In this document: piece by piece, positions 24,862-33,175 of the stretch
Position numbering within the stretch: position 1 is the stretch's first letter
How the letters are laid out: the number at the start of each line of letters is the position of its first letter
NCBI GenBank assembly: GCA_027592945.1
Contig: JAQCJP010000005.1
Coordinates: forward strand, 1-38,660
Source of the DNA: Planctomycetota bacterium
GTDB taxonomy: Bacteria; Planctomycetota; Planctomycetia; Pirellulales; UBA1268
DNA length: 38,660 nt
Direction: 5' to 3'
Made by a program: the position numbers and the translations under genes
The notes under the pieces: generated by a model
Told to the model about the DNA's origin: nothing
The model's input: the letters and a program-made list of their open reading frames with translations, nothing else
The model's database searches: none

Positions 24862-25431
24862 TCACTCCCCGCGGGGTGGACGCGGGGCGAGCGTCTTCTC
24901 GATCACGGCCAGAATCTCCTCCGGCTCGGCCATTCGCCCGGCCCCTTCCTTCCGGCAGGAGAGCCAGCCGCTGCCGGGTGGGATCACCTCCACACCATCG
25001 TCGACCAGCCTGGCGACGTTCCGCTGCACCGCGGGCTTGGCCCACATCGCCGCGTTCATCGCCGGCGCCACCAGCACAGGACACTCGACGCACAGCAGCA
25101 GCGTCGTGAGCAGGTCGCCGGCCCCGCCGGCGGCCGCCGTCGCCAGAAAGTCGGCCGTGGCCGGCGCGACCACCAGCAGGTCGGCCCGCTCGGCCAGCTC
25201 GATATGGGCCCCCAGCGGGAAGGCGGCCGGATCAAAGCTCCGCGAGGCGACCGGCCTGCCGGTGAGGGCGGCGAAGGTGGCTGGGCCGACGAACCGCTTG
25301 GCGTTGCGGGTCAGCACGGCGGTCACACCGGCCCCGCACTGCACGAGGCTGCTCGTCAGGGCCGCCGCCTTGTAGGCCGCGATCCCCCCGCTCACCCCCA
25401 GCACGATCTCGCGCTCAGCGATTGCGGTCAC
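24862..25431 (-). CDS. coaC: Phosphopantothenoylcysteine decarboxylase (separate CoaC)
   Basis: FMN-dependent decarboxylation in coenzyme A synthesis. The 189-residue flavoprotein has LGVSGGIAAYKAA at the N-terminus, active-site H76 in AHIELAERADLLVVAPATA, the PAMN signature at 123-126, and C159 in GWLSCRKEGAGRM, the substrate clamp. It starts with GTG at 25429-25431 and overlaps the rpoZ stop by four bases (GTGA), so translation is likely coupled. CoaB follows as an independent gene instead of a fused C-terminal domain. Confidence 0.92.
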   Translation of the reverse strand: MTAIAEREIVLGVSGGIAAYKAAALTSSLVQCGAGVTAVLTRNAKRFVGPATFAALTGRPVASRSFDPAAFPLGAHIELAERADLLVVAPATADFLATAAAGGAGDLLTTLLLCVECPVLVAPAMNAAMWAKPAVQRNVARLVDDGVEVIPPGSGWLSCRKEGAGRMAEPEEILAVIEKTLAPRPPRGE

Positions 25432-25691
25432 AGGATCGTGGGATCGAAGTCGAGCGGTCCGCCGGCCTCGGTTGACTCGCCGGTGATCCGGAGGTTCATC
25501 GAGGTGTCGAGAAAGATCTTGTCTTGCTTGATCTCCTCGATGACGATCTGCATCTTGTCGTCGGTATCGACATCGACCAGCGGCCGCCCGCCGGCGTTGA
25601 GGGCCACCAGCCGCTTCTGAATGAGGGTCGAGAGCTTGAACCGCCCGCCCACCTTGTTGACGATCTCTTCTTCACGCAGTTCGTCGATCAT
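25428..25691 (-). CDS. rpoZ: RNA polymerase omega-like subunit
   Basis: An 87-residue small protein. The core, DELREEEIVNKVGGRFKLST followed by LIQKRLVALNAGGRP, aligns with the conserved region of the omega subunit, which helps assemble and stabilise RNA polymerase; the C-terminal half is divergent and acidic. The assignment is supported by its place directly after gmk, a common arrangement (gmk-rpoZ-coaBC) in many bacteria. It overlaps gmk by four bases (ATGA) upstream and coaC by four bases (GTGA) downstream. Confidence 0.85.
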   Translation of the reverse strand: MIDELREEEIVNKVGGRFKLSTLIQKRLVALNAGGRPLVDVDTDDKMQIVIEEIKQDKIFLDTSMNLRITGESTEAGGPLDFDPTIL

Positions 25692-26326
25692 GCATTGACT
25701 CCTGGTCTGGTCGTGGTTGTCGCGGCCGTCTCGCTCGCCGCGGCGGAAGCCGGCCCGAAGCCCTCCGCCGCAAGTATGCCCTGCACCCTGGCCACCGCCT
25801 CGTCGACATCCTCGTTGATGACGCGGTAGCGGTAGCGATGGGCCTCCAAGAGTTCCCGTCGGGCCACCTCCAGTCGGCGGGCCATCGCCTCGGGCGACTC
25901 GGTGCCGCGGCCTCGAAGCCGCTCGAGCAACTGGTCGGGACGGGACGGCTCGATGAAAATGGTGATCGCCTGAGGGAACTTCTCAAGAATGGAGAGTGTA
26001 CCCTCCACATCGATCTCGAGCACGACCCACCTTCCGGCCGCCAGCCGGGGGGCCACTTCGTTCACCAGGGTGCCGTACCAGTGCTGCCGGCCGTACACCT
26101 GGCAGCACTCCAGAAACTCGCCCGCCGCCCGCCGCCGCTCGAACTCCTCGTCGGAGAGGAAGTGGTAATCGACGCCGTCCCGCTCCCCCGCCCGGGGCGG
26201 CCGGGTCGTCGCTGAGACGCTGGGAACAAGGGCGGGAAAGGCCGCCAGCACCTTCCGCAGGAGCGTGGTCTTGCCGACCCCGGAGGGGCCCGAGATCACG
26301 ACGAGTTTGCCGCAGCGGTCTTCCAT
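25688..26326 (-). CDS. gmk: Guanylate kinase
   Basis: Converts GMP to GDP with ATP. The 212-residue protein has the P-loop GPSGVGKT at residues 13-20, SVSATTRPPRAGERDGVDYH (GMP-binding), the YGT motif in HWYGTLVNEV, and EIDVEGTLSI. After the core, residues about 190-212 are an Ala/Thr-rich extension not needed for catalysis. The start at 26326 fits the family. The stop overlaps the rpoZ start in an ATGA. Confidence 0.94.
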   Translation of the reverse strand: MEDRCGKLVVISGPSGVGKTTLLRKVLAAFPALVPSVSATTRPPRAGERDGVDYHFLSDEEFERRRAAGEFLECCQVYGRQHWYGTLVNEVAPRLAAGRWVVLEIDVEGTLSILEKFPQAITIFIEPSRPDQLLERLRGRGTESPEAMARRLEVARRELLEAHRYRYRVINEDVDEAVARVQGILAAEGFGPASAAASETAATTTTRPGVNA

Positions 26327-26407
26327 CCAGATGTTGTACCCGAGCCGGGCGGCGACTGGGAACTGCCCGCGGCAGCCTGCCCGCCGCAGCCGCCTTGCGG
26401 CCCGGGC

Positions 26408-27289
26408 TCACTCCAGGTTTTGCACTTGCTCGCGGAGCCGTTCAATCCGGGTCTTGAGTTCAACCACGGCGTGGGCGATGCCGACGTCGGCGCTCTTCGA
26501 GGCGATCGTATTGGCCTCTCGGGCGAGTTCCTGGGAGAGAAAGTCGAGCGGCCGGCCCGGGCTCTCCTCGCCGAGCAGCCGCTCGAACTGCGCCAGATGA
26601 CTCTCCAGCCGAACGATCTCCTCGGCAATGTCGGTGCGGTCGGCGACGAGGGCGATTTCCCTGGCCACGTCGGCTTCCGCGAGGCTGACGCCCCGCTCCG
26701 CCAGGATGCTCGAAACCCGCTCGAGCAGCCGGACCCGCTGCTGCTCGACGGCCTGCGGCACCCGCTCCCGGATGCCCGCCACGAGCCTGGCGATTTCTCT
26801 GCAGATCGAACGCATGTCGGCAGCCAGCGTCTCCCCCTCGGCCCTCCGCATCGTGTCGAGCGCCGCCAGGGCCCGTTCCACCGCCTCGGCGACGAGCGGC
26901 CAGGCCCGCTCGAGGGCGGCCTCCTCCGGCGGCGCATCGGCCGTGATGCCCGGCAGGCCGAGCAGTCCATCGATGCTCCGCGGCAGCGCCAAATCGTGGC
27001 TCGCGGCGAAATCCTCGAGCTGATCGAGATAGGCCGCCAACTGGGCGGCATCGATCCGCCGCATCACCGTCGCCGCGGCCCCGGTGAGGTCGAGGGTCAT
27101 CTGGACGGTTCCCCGCCTGACCCGCTGCCGCACCAGTGTTTCGACCCGAGGTTCGAGACCGACGAAGCCCTCCCGGGTCCGCAGAGAAAACTTGAACGAA
27201 CGATTGTTGACCGTTCGCAGTTCGACGCGGCAGGTGCTCTCGCCGGCAGTGGCGATGCCCTCGCCGCAGCCGGTCATGCTGTTGGGCAT
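26408..27289 (-). CDS. YicC-family endoribonuclease
   Basis: A 293-residue protein. It has the N-terminal signature SMTGCGEG, then VELRTVNNRSFKFSLR, and the C-terminal DUF1732 segment in which FLSQELAREANTIASKSADV is followed by VVELKTRIERLREQVQNLE. E. coli YicC is an endoribonuclease reported to affect small-RNA turnover; the function here is inferred by homology. The long central helical region is typical. The start at 27289 lies three bases after the secG stop, so it is probably coupled to it. gmk follows after 81 bases. Confidence 0.9.
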   Translation of the reverse strand: MPNSMTGCGEGIATAGESTCRVELRTVNNRSFKFSLRTREGFVGLEPRVETLVRQRVRRGTVQMTLDLTGAAATVMRRIDAAQLAAYLDQLEDFAASHDLALPRSIDGLLGLPGITADAPPEEAALERAWPLVAEAVERALAALDTMRRAEGETLAADMRSICREIARLVAGIRERVPQAVEQQRVRLLERVSSILAERGVSLAEADVAREIALVADRTDIAEEIVRLESHLAQFERLLGEESPGRPLDFLSQELAREANTIASKSADVGIAHAVVELKTRIERLREQVQNLE

Positions 27290-27292
27290 TGG

Positions 27293-27730
27293 CTATTCGG
27301 CAGCGGGCTCAGCAGCCGGTTCGGTCTCCACCGCCGGCTCGGCTTCCGTACCGGTCTCTGGCTCCTCGGTGATCTCCGACTCTGCCGGCTCCATCTCCGT
27401 CGCCTCAGCGTCGGCGGTCGTGCCGTCACCCGTCTCCGCCGGCACCGCCTCCCCGGCTGCGGCGCCGAGAGCGGGCGAGAGCCGCGACTGCTTCGTGCCG
27501 AGCACGTTGGTCGCCAGGATGCAGAGGATGATCCAGATCGCCGCCGCGACGACCGTGATCCGCGTGAACAGGTCGCCCGCCTTGGTGCCGAACGCGCTCT
27601 GCCCCCCCGCCCCGCCGAAGGCACCCGCCAAGCCGCCCCCCCTGCCTCGCTGGATGAGCACCAGCGCGATCAGAAAAAACGCCATGAAGACGAGCATGAA
27701 GCCGAGCGTAAAACGGACGAGCAGGATCAT
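27293..27730 (-). CDS. secG: SecG preprotein translocase subunit with acidic tail
   Basis: SecG stabilises the SecYEG channel in the inner membrane. The 145-residue protein has helix 1 ([19 protein letters not shown]), the conserved [13 protein letters not shown] loop, [16 protein letters not shown] and helix 2 ([19 protein letters not shown]). The remaining ~65 residues are a low-complexity Glu/Ala/Pro/Thr tail, unusual because typical SecG proteins are about 75-110 residues. GGAG lies 12 bases before the ATG. It sits between tpiA and yicC; tpiA-secG is a common neighbourhood. Confidence 0.92.
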   Translation of the reverse strand: MILLVRFTLGFMLVFMAFFLIALVLIQRGRGGGLAGAFGGAGGQSAFGTKAGDLFTRITVVAAAIWIILCILATNVLGTKQSRLSPALGAAAGEAVPAETGDGTTADAEATEMEPAESEITEEPETGTEAEPAVETEPAAEPAAE

Positions 27731-27833
27731 GGGATGCGGTCACTCCAGTGGCATCGCCGGCGGTGGCGACAGGCTCGCAGCATAGTCGCTTTCGACCGCC
27801 GCGGGGAACCCGTCCTCCTTTCCGCCCCGGTCT

Positions 27834-28619
27834 TCAGGCCGATCTCGCGGCGAAGGCCTTGGCGATCGCCAGGAAGTCGTCGGCCTTGAGGCTCGCTCCT
27901 CCGACCAGCGCGCCATCGATATCCGGGCAGGCGGCCAGGTGGGCCGCGTTGTCGGGCTTGACGCTGCCGCCGTACTGGATCCGGACCTTCGCGGCGGTTT
28001 CCGCCGAGGCGAGGCCCGCCAGGAGGCCGCGGACCAGGGCGTGTACCTCCTGGGCCTGCTCCGGCGTGGCGACCTTGCCGGTGCCGATCGCCCAGACGGG
28101 CTCGTAGGCGACCACGGTCTTCTCGAGGGCCGCGGCATCGAGTCCGGCGAGTGACCCGTTGACCTGCTCGGTGACCACCGCCTCGGTTCGGCCGGCCTCC
28201 CGCTCCTCGAGCGTCTCCCCGACGCAGACGATCGGCAGGAGACCCGCGGCGAGGGCCGCCTTGGCCTTGGCATTGACGCTCGCGTCGGTCTCCCCGAAGA
28301 GCGTGCGCCGCTCGGAGTGGCCGAGGATCACGTAGCAGCAGCCCACGTCGACCAGCATCGGCGGGGCGATTTCCCCGGTGAACGCCCCCTGCTCCTTGTC
28401 GGAGGCGTTCTGACCGCCGATCGCCACATCGCCCCCCGCCTCGGCGACCGCCCCGGCCACCGGCACGATGTAGACCGCCGGCGGGCAGAGGACGAGATCA
28501 ACCCCGGCAGCCTCGCTCCGGCGGCCGGCCACGGCGGCGGCCAGCGCGATGCCGGCAGCGTGGTCGAGGTTCATCTTCCAGTTGCCGGCGACGATTGGCG
28601 TGCGGGCGGAAGCGGTCAT
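27834..28619 (-). CDS. tpiA: Triosephosphate isomerase
   Basis: Interconverts dihydroxyacetone phosphate and glyceraldehyde 3-phosphate. The 261-residue enzyme has K15 in GNWKMN, catalytic H101 in ILGHSERR, catalytic E173 in [11 protein letters not shown], and the phosphate-gripping loops IQYGGSVKP and [14 protein letters not shown] lies seven bases before the ATG at 28617-28619. It appears to be the first gene of the minus-strand housekeeping array running down to argJ. Confidence 0.95.
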   Translation of the reverse strand: MTASARTPIVAGNWKMNLDHAAGIALAAAVAGRRSEAAGVDLVLCPPAVYIVPVAGAVAEAGGDVAIGGQNASDKEQGAFTGEIAPPMLVDVGCCYVILGHSERRTLFGETDASVNAKAKAALAAGLLPIVCVGETLEEREAGRTEAVVTEQVNGSLAGLDAAALEKTVVAYEPVWAIGTGKVATPEQAQEVHALVRGLLAGLASAETAAKVRIQYGGSVKPDNAAHLAACPDIDGALVGGASLKADDFLAIAKAFAARSA

Positions 28620-28629
28620 TGCGTTGCTC

Positions 28630-30420
28630 CTAAGGGCTGGGATTGGCGGACTCGGGAATCGTAGCGGCCCGTGGCTCGGCCGCGAAGGCGGCCGGCTCGG
28701 TGAGCACGAACAAATGGCCATGGTCGCTGGTCACGATCACCGCCGCGTCATCCCAGGCGTCGTGCCGTTCGATCCAGTCGACCACTGTTTGAAAGGCGGC
28801 GTCGCCGCTCCGCACCGCCCCGATCGCGGTGTCGATGTTGTTGGCATGGGAGCCCCAGTCGACATCTCCGGCCTCGACGAGCAGCCAGAACCGCCCCCGG
28901 CCGCCGAGCACCTCGAGGGCCGCCGCGGTCATCTCGGCGAGGGTCGGGCTCTCCTCGATCTCGGCCTCGCTGTAGTGGATGTGCGAGCCATATTTTTTAC
29001 GGAGCCGATCCTCGTCGGGGCCGCCCTCCGGCTCGGGGTTGCAGTTGCCGGGATCGAAGTCGCCGTTGGTCGTCTGAAACGGCAGGTTGCCCTGGGGGGT
29101 GCCAAAAAAGCCGAACAGCCGCACGCCCCGCTCGGCAGCCTCGGCGGCCGCGGCCTTCAGCAACTCGCCGCCCTTGCGGCCCGCCGTCCGCTCCGCCACG
29201 AGATACCGGCCGCCGGCGGCCGCATCGATCGCCGCCCGCGTCGAGCCGGCCAGGTATTTGTTGCCCGGCTCGTAGTTGCGGCCCTGCTGGGCCGAGTCGT
29301 CGTCGGCCGTCACGCCGAAGCCGGCCCCGATCACGACATCGAGGCCCGGCAGCGGCGCGGCGTGGCTCACGGAGGGCTCCCCGAGCAGGTCGCGGGCGAT
29401 GTCCTGATAGTCGTCGCGGGTGACGTTGTTGGCATACGCGGCCCCCGGCGTCGCATGGCAGATCGGCACGCTCGTCACCACGCCGGCGGCGTAGCCCTGC
29501 TGCTGGAGCCGGCGGGCCACCGACTCCAGGGGCCGGCCGGCGGCATCGACGCCGATCGCGTCGTTGTAGGTTTTGCAGCCGACGAACAGCGACGTCGCCG
29601 AGGCCGCCGAGTCGGTGACGGCATGGGGAAGGTCGCGGTCGCGGCCAATCAGATAGGAGAGATTGGGCCGCGACTCCCAGGCCGTGCTGCCACCGCGGGC
29701 GGGATCGTAACCGCCCGGCGTATTGCCACCCGGGTTCTTGACCGCCTGAGCATCGGGATCGACCTCGGTGCCGGCGTTTGCCGGGCTGGTCACGCAGAGG
29801 CCGTAGTCGGTGGGGCAGCCGCGATAATCCTGGAAGGCAAGGCCGCTGCCCCGGCCCTCGGCGTAGGCGACGCGGCCGGTGGTCGCGATCGCCGCCGTCC
29901 GCGTCGTCACCCAGTCGAGGCCGTCGAACACGACCACCACGATGTACTTCTTCCCCGCCTCGGCCGCGGCAAGTTGCAGTTCGGCGATGTCGGTTTGGTC
30001 GAAGTAGTCGGCCGCGGGGTTGAGCGTCTCCTCGGGCAGGCGGCCATAGAGTTCCCGGAGCCGGGCCTCATCGCGATAGACGCTCCGCTCGCCGGCGACC
30101 GCCTTGAGATCGATGCCGAAGGTGTAGACCGGAATCAGCCGATTCGAGTGGTTCGACCAGGCGACATACCGATCCGGCTGATCGCCCCAGTGGCCCCAGG
30201 GAGCGGTGCCGGTTAGTTCCGCCTCGCACTGCAGGATCCGCACCGGGTCGAAGGGGTCGGTCGCGGCCGGTGGCCCGGCGGGGCTCTCCTGGCTGGCCGG
30301 TGCTCCAGGGGGAGCGGCAGCGGGCTGGACAGCAGCAGCACATCCGCCCGCGGCGACGACAGCCGCCAGGAGGGAGACGGGCCAGGGCTGCAATCGGCAT
30401 CGTGCGAGAGGGTCGATCAT
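28630..30420 (-). CDS. Alkaline phosphatase family protein, probable lipoprotein
   Basis: A 596-residue exported phosphomonoesterase. The N-terminus has a hydrophobic segment and a cysteine (VVAAGGC, Cys27) that could be a lipoprotein site, though the lipobox is weak. Alkaline-phosphatase-superfamily motifs are present: the metal-binding VVVVFDGLDW, catalytic Ser271 in TDSAASATSL, HATPGAAYANN, EAGDVDWGSHANN and TSDHGH near the end. The sequence after the signal is Pro/Ala-rich linker. The start at 30420 is uncertain (ATG 30435 is in frame); no clear ribosome binding site is seen. The gene ends ten bases before tpiA, so it could be read through into it. Confidence 0.87.
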   Translation of the reverse strand: MIDPLARCRLQPWPVSLLAAVVAAGGCAAAVQPAAAPPGAPASQESPAGPPAATDPFDPVRILQCEAELTGTAPWGHWGDQPDRYVAWSNHSNRLIPVYTFGIDLKAVAGERSVYRDEARLRELYGRLPEETLNPAADYFDQTDIAELQLAAAEAGKKYIVVVVFDGLDWVTTRTAAIATTGRVAYAEGRGSGLAFQDYRGCPTDYGLCVTSPANAGTEVDPDAQAVKNPGGNTPGGYDPARGGSTAWESRPNLSYLIGRDRDLPHAVTDSAASATSLFVGCKTYNDAIGVDAAGRPLESVARRLQQQGYAAGVVTSVPICHATPGAAYANNVTRDDYQDIARDLLGEPSVSHAAPLPGLDVVIGAGFGVTADDDSAQQGRNYEPGNKYLAGSTRAAIDAAAGGRYLVAERTAGRKGGELLKAAAAEAAERGVRLFGFFGTPQGNLPFQTTNGDFDPGNCNPEPEGGPDEDRLRKKYGSHIHYSEAEIEESPTLAEMTAAALEVLGGRGRFWLLVEAGDVDWGSHANNIDTAIGAVRSGDAAFQTVVDWIERHDAWDDAAVIVTSDHGHLFVLTEPAAFAAEPRAATIPESANPSP

Positions 30421-30552
30421 CGTGGCCGACAGCATACTGGAGGGCCCGCAGGGTGGCGAAGAACGGCCAGGCCGCTGTACCGCGCGTGAGGGCGAACCGC
30501 TCCCGCTCACGACCCGCTTGCCACGAAACAGGCGGGCCACCAGGCCTGAGAC

Positions 30553-32859
30553 TCAGGCCGACCGCGACGGCCGAAACCATCGGCCAGCGCGGGTGGTGAG
30601 AAGAGCCGGCAGCACGACGAGGTCGCCCGCGAGTGCCGCGCAGACCAGCAGCGACAGCATCCAGGCGAAATGCCGAGTTGGGGCAAACGGGCTGGGCGCA
30701 AAGGCGAGGATGCCGATGCCACACACGAGCGATGACTGCACGAGCGGCCCCGCGGCGTGCTCAAAAGCAGCATGCACGGCCGCGATCCGATCCGGCCGCC
30801 CTTCAGCGGACGGCTTGTCTCGAAGGGAATGCCTGAAGAACGTCAGGAAGTGAAACGTACCGTCGACAGCCATGCCAAGAGCCACCGATGCCGTCATGAC
30901 GCTGCCGATGTCGAGCGCCGCGTGCGTCCAGCCGAGGAGTCCAAAGAGCAGAAGGATCGGAAACATGTTGGGCACCATGGCGATCATCCCGGCCAGCACG
31001 CCTCGCTCCACAGCCATCGTCACCAGTGAGATCACGCCGCACGCGGAGAGAAAACTCACGAAAAGGTCGCGGAGGAGCGTTCTCTGGATCGCGTCGATGA
31101 GTGGCATGGCCCCTGTGTAGTTGACCGTGATGCCGCGGCCGGCGCCGCCATGAAGCGTCACAATCGGCTCCACGACCTGACGAACGGTTTCAAGAAAGTC
31201 ACCGAAGTCGAGGCCTGCGAGTGCCGAGGTTCGCGCCGTCACCCGCCAGAGCTGCTCTCCCTCCTGCTGACGGATGAGGTGCATGTCCGTGAGGCGTGCG
31301 AGGGCCGCCTCCAGCCGTCTGGCTACCACTACTTTCCGGACGGCCGTCACCGCTGGAGATGAGTCGGGCAACTCGGGGAGAAGCAAGGCGGCAGATGCCA
31401 CGCCCTTCACAGGCTGCAGCGTTTCGAGTGCCTCGCCAATCTCCCTCGCGATATCGAGCCGCTCGGCCGGCCGCGCCTCCGTGTCGGCGGCATACCGCAC
31501 CACCACCTCGACCGGCACGAGCGGGCCAATCTCATGCTCGAGCCAGGCGTAGTCGCGGATCACGCGGCTCGAAGGTGTGAACAACGTGTCGATGCCCACG
31601 GAGGTGCGGATGCCCGGAATCCCCAAGGCCGCCACTGCCAAGGCTGCCACCGCCGCCGGCACGATCAGCCCCGCCCACCGCGTTACCCAGCCCGCCACAG
31701 GCGCAGCCGGTGTGCGACGTGAACTGCCGGCGACCCGCTGCCGGATCGGCCAGCGGGCGAAGATGCCCGGCAGCACAAGAAACAGCACCACAACCGTTCC
31801 CAGCACGCCGATGGCAGCGTGGAATCCAAACACGCGAATCGGCTCGAGATCGCTCATCACGAGGGACGCGAGGCCAAGCGCTGTCGTGCCTGCCGAAAGG
31901 CTGCAAGGCAGCCAGGCCACCTTCACGGCCCGCCACGCCGCCCCTCGGGCAGGCCCTTGCTGATAGGCGTCCACGAGATAATTCACGAGATGGATGCCCC
32001 CGGCGACACCGAGTGTCAGTACGAGCAGGGGCATCACGATGAGCACGGGGTTCATCCGGTCGCCCCAGGCCGCAAGCGATGCAAACGAGAGCCCCACGCA
32101 CCCGAGCGACAGGACAAACACCACCATGGCATAGCGAAACGAGCGCAGGGCAAGCCAGGTGAGGGCGAACACGAGCACGGCGGCGGGCCCGCCATACACC
32201 CGAAGGCTCTCATCGCTGGCGGCATCCACGGTGACATTGTCGATCACCGGTCCGGCCAGGTGAATCGCGTCGGGGTCGGGTTCCGCCATGTGGAGAAGCA
32301 CATTCCGAATCCATGCCACGGCACGCAGCCGATCAGCCAGTCCAGCCGGTGTGAAACCGATGATCAGGCAGGTGCGGCTGCCATCGGGGCCCACGAGGAC
32401 TCCCTTGAGCCGTTCGATGGCCGTCTCGAGATCGAGCGCAAGCGGCGGCATGGTGAGCCTGTCGAGCGCCTGCTGCCCCGTGGTGACCGATTCAAACCAG
32501 GGCTCGCCGCCGGCATTGCAGGGCGCCGACGTCCCAGTGGCCGCGTCGATGACGCGAGCGATGGCAGGTTCGCCCAGTCTGCACCCCGGCCACGAGGCGA
32601 CCACCACGTCGCCGCTCTCAAACTCGCTTGTGAACCGTGCATACGCCTGTCGTGCCGGGAAAGAAGCTGGCACCCACTCAATAGGCGTGGTTGACTGCGC
32701 GCCCAGCGTGGCAAGGGCAGCCAGCACCACCCAGGGCAGTGGCACCATCAACACCATGAGGGATGTGAGACTCACGCGAAAGAGCCTCGCCGCTGAGGCA
32801 TCGGCCCAGAAACGCCTCTGCGACACGGTCTGACCACCATGCTTTGACGAAGAAGGCAT
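30553..32859 (-). CDS. RND/MMPL-family exporter
   Basis: A 768-residue inner-membrane protein with a repeated architecture: a first helix, a ~190-residue periplasmic domain, a block of about five helices, then a second cycle of periplasmic domain and helices. The helical blocks include MNPVLIVMPLLVLTLGVAGG and MTASVALGMAVDGTFHF, typical of the sterol-sensing-like repeats of RND/MMPL transporters (HpnN-like branch), which move lipids and hydrophobic molecules out of the inner membrane. Acidic and Gly residues in the second membrane block fit proton coupling. It diverges from the tailoring genes across 316 bases, so exporting their lipid product is a reasonable inference, not shown by sequence. 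Confidence 0.85.
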   Translation of the reverse strand: MPSSSKHGGQTVSQRRFWADASAARLFRVSLTSLMVLMVPLPWVVLAALATLGAQSTTPIEWVPASFPARQAYARFTSEFESGDVVVASWPGCRLGEPAIARVIDAATGTSAPCNAGGEPWFESVTTGQQALDRLTMPPLALDLETAIERLKGVLVGPDGSRTCLIIGFTPAGLADRLRAVAWIRNVLLHMAEPDPDAIHLAGPVIDNVTVDAASDESLRVYGGPAAVLVFALTWLALRSFRYAMVVFVLSLGCVGLSFASLAAWGDRMNPVLIVMPLLVLTLGVAGGIHLVNYLVDAYQQGPARGAAWRAVKVAWLPCSLSAGTTALGLASLVMSDLEPIRVFGFHAAIGVLGTVVVLFLVLPGIFARWPIRQRVAGSSRRTPAAPVAGWVTRWAGLIVPAAVAALAVAALGIPGIRTSVGIDTLFTPSSRVIRDYAWLEHEIGPLVPVEVVVRYAADTEARPAERLDIAREIGEALETLQPVKGVASAALLLPELPDSSPAVTAVRKVVVARRLEAALARLTDMHLIRQQEGEQLWRVTARTSALAGLDFGDFLETVRQVVEPIVTLHGGAGRGITVNYTGAMPLIDAIQRTLLRDLFVSFLSACGVISLVTMAVERGVLAGMIAMVPNMFPILLLFGLLGWTHAALDIGSVMTASVALGMAVDGTFHFLTFFRHSLRDKPSAEGRPDRIAAVHAAFEHAAGPLVQSSLVCGIGILAFAPSPFAPTRHFAWMLSLLVCAALAGDLVVLPALLTTRAGRWFRPSRSA

Positions 32860-33175
32860 CCTTGGCCCTGCGTGAAAGATCCGACTTTTTCTAACCGCAG
32901 GCCTTCTCAGCTACGACCCCTTGGCGTAATTCTCGTCGACGGGCATTGCAAGAAGGATGATTGTCATGTTGAGCGTCCACTCGGGCTCGCGTCGAGAGTG
33001 GATCATGGCCGACTGCCGGCTTCTGATGTCCACGCACCGCCCCCCCTTTTCGCAACGGTGAGGAATCCGCACTATTCTCCTTACCAAGCGGTTCGGCGGC
33101 CTCCGGAGCGTCCACACGATCCTGCCGCTCGATCCATTGCTGCCCGCGCCCGCGGAATCGGGAAAGGTCACGTCG
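32860..33175. other. Divergent intergenic region, no gene seen
   Basis: 316 bases between the exporter (minus) and the methyltransferase fusion (plus). I found no convincing promoter hexamers, repeat or RNA structure. Reading frames here have poor codon patterns. It should hold the promoters for both directions. Confidence 0.4.

Noticed and set aside
28549-30216. A long plus-strand frame opposite the alkaline phosphatase
   Set aside because: Shadow of the phosphatase reading frame; no motifs.
30553-32859. The RND exporter as a hopanoid transporter (HpnN)
   Set aside because: It has the general architecture, but no hopanoid genes are nearby, so a specific name would overstate the evidence.
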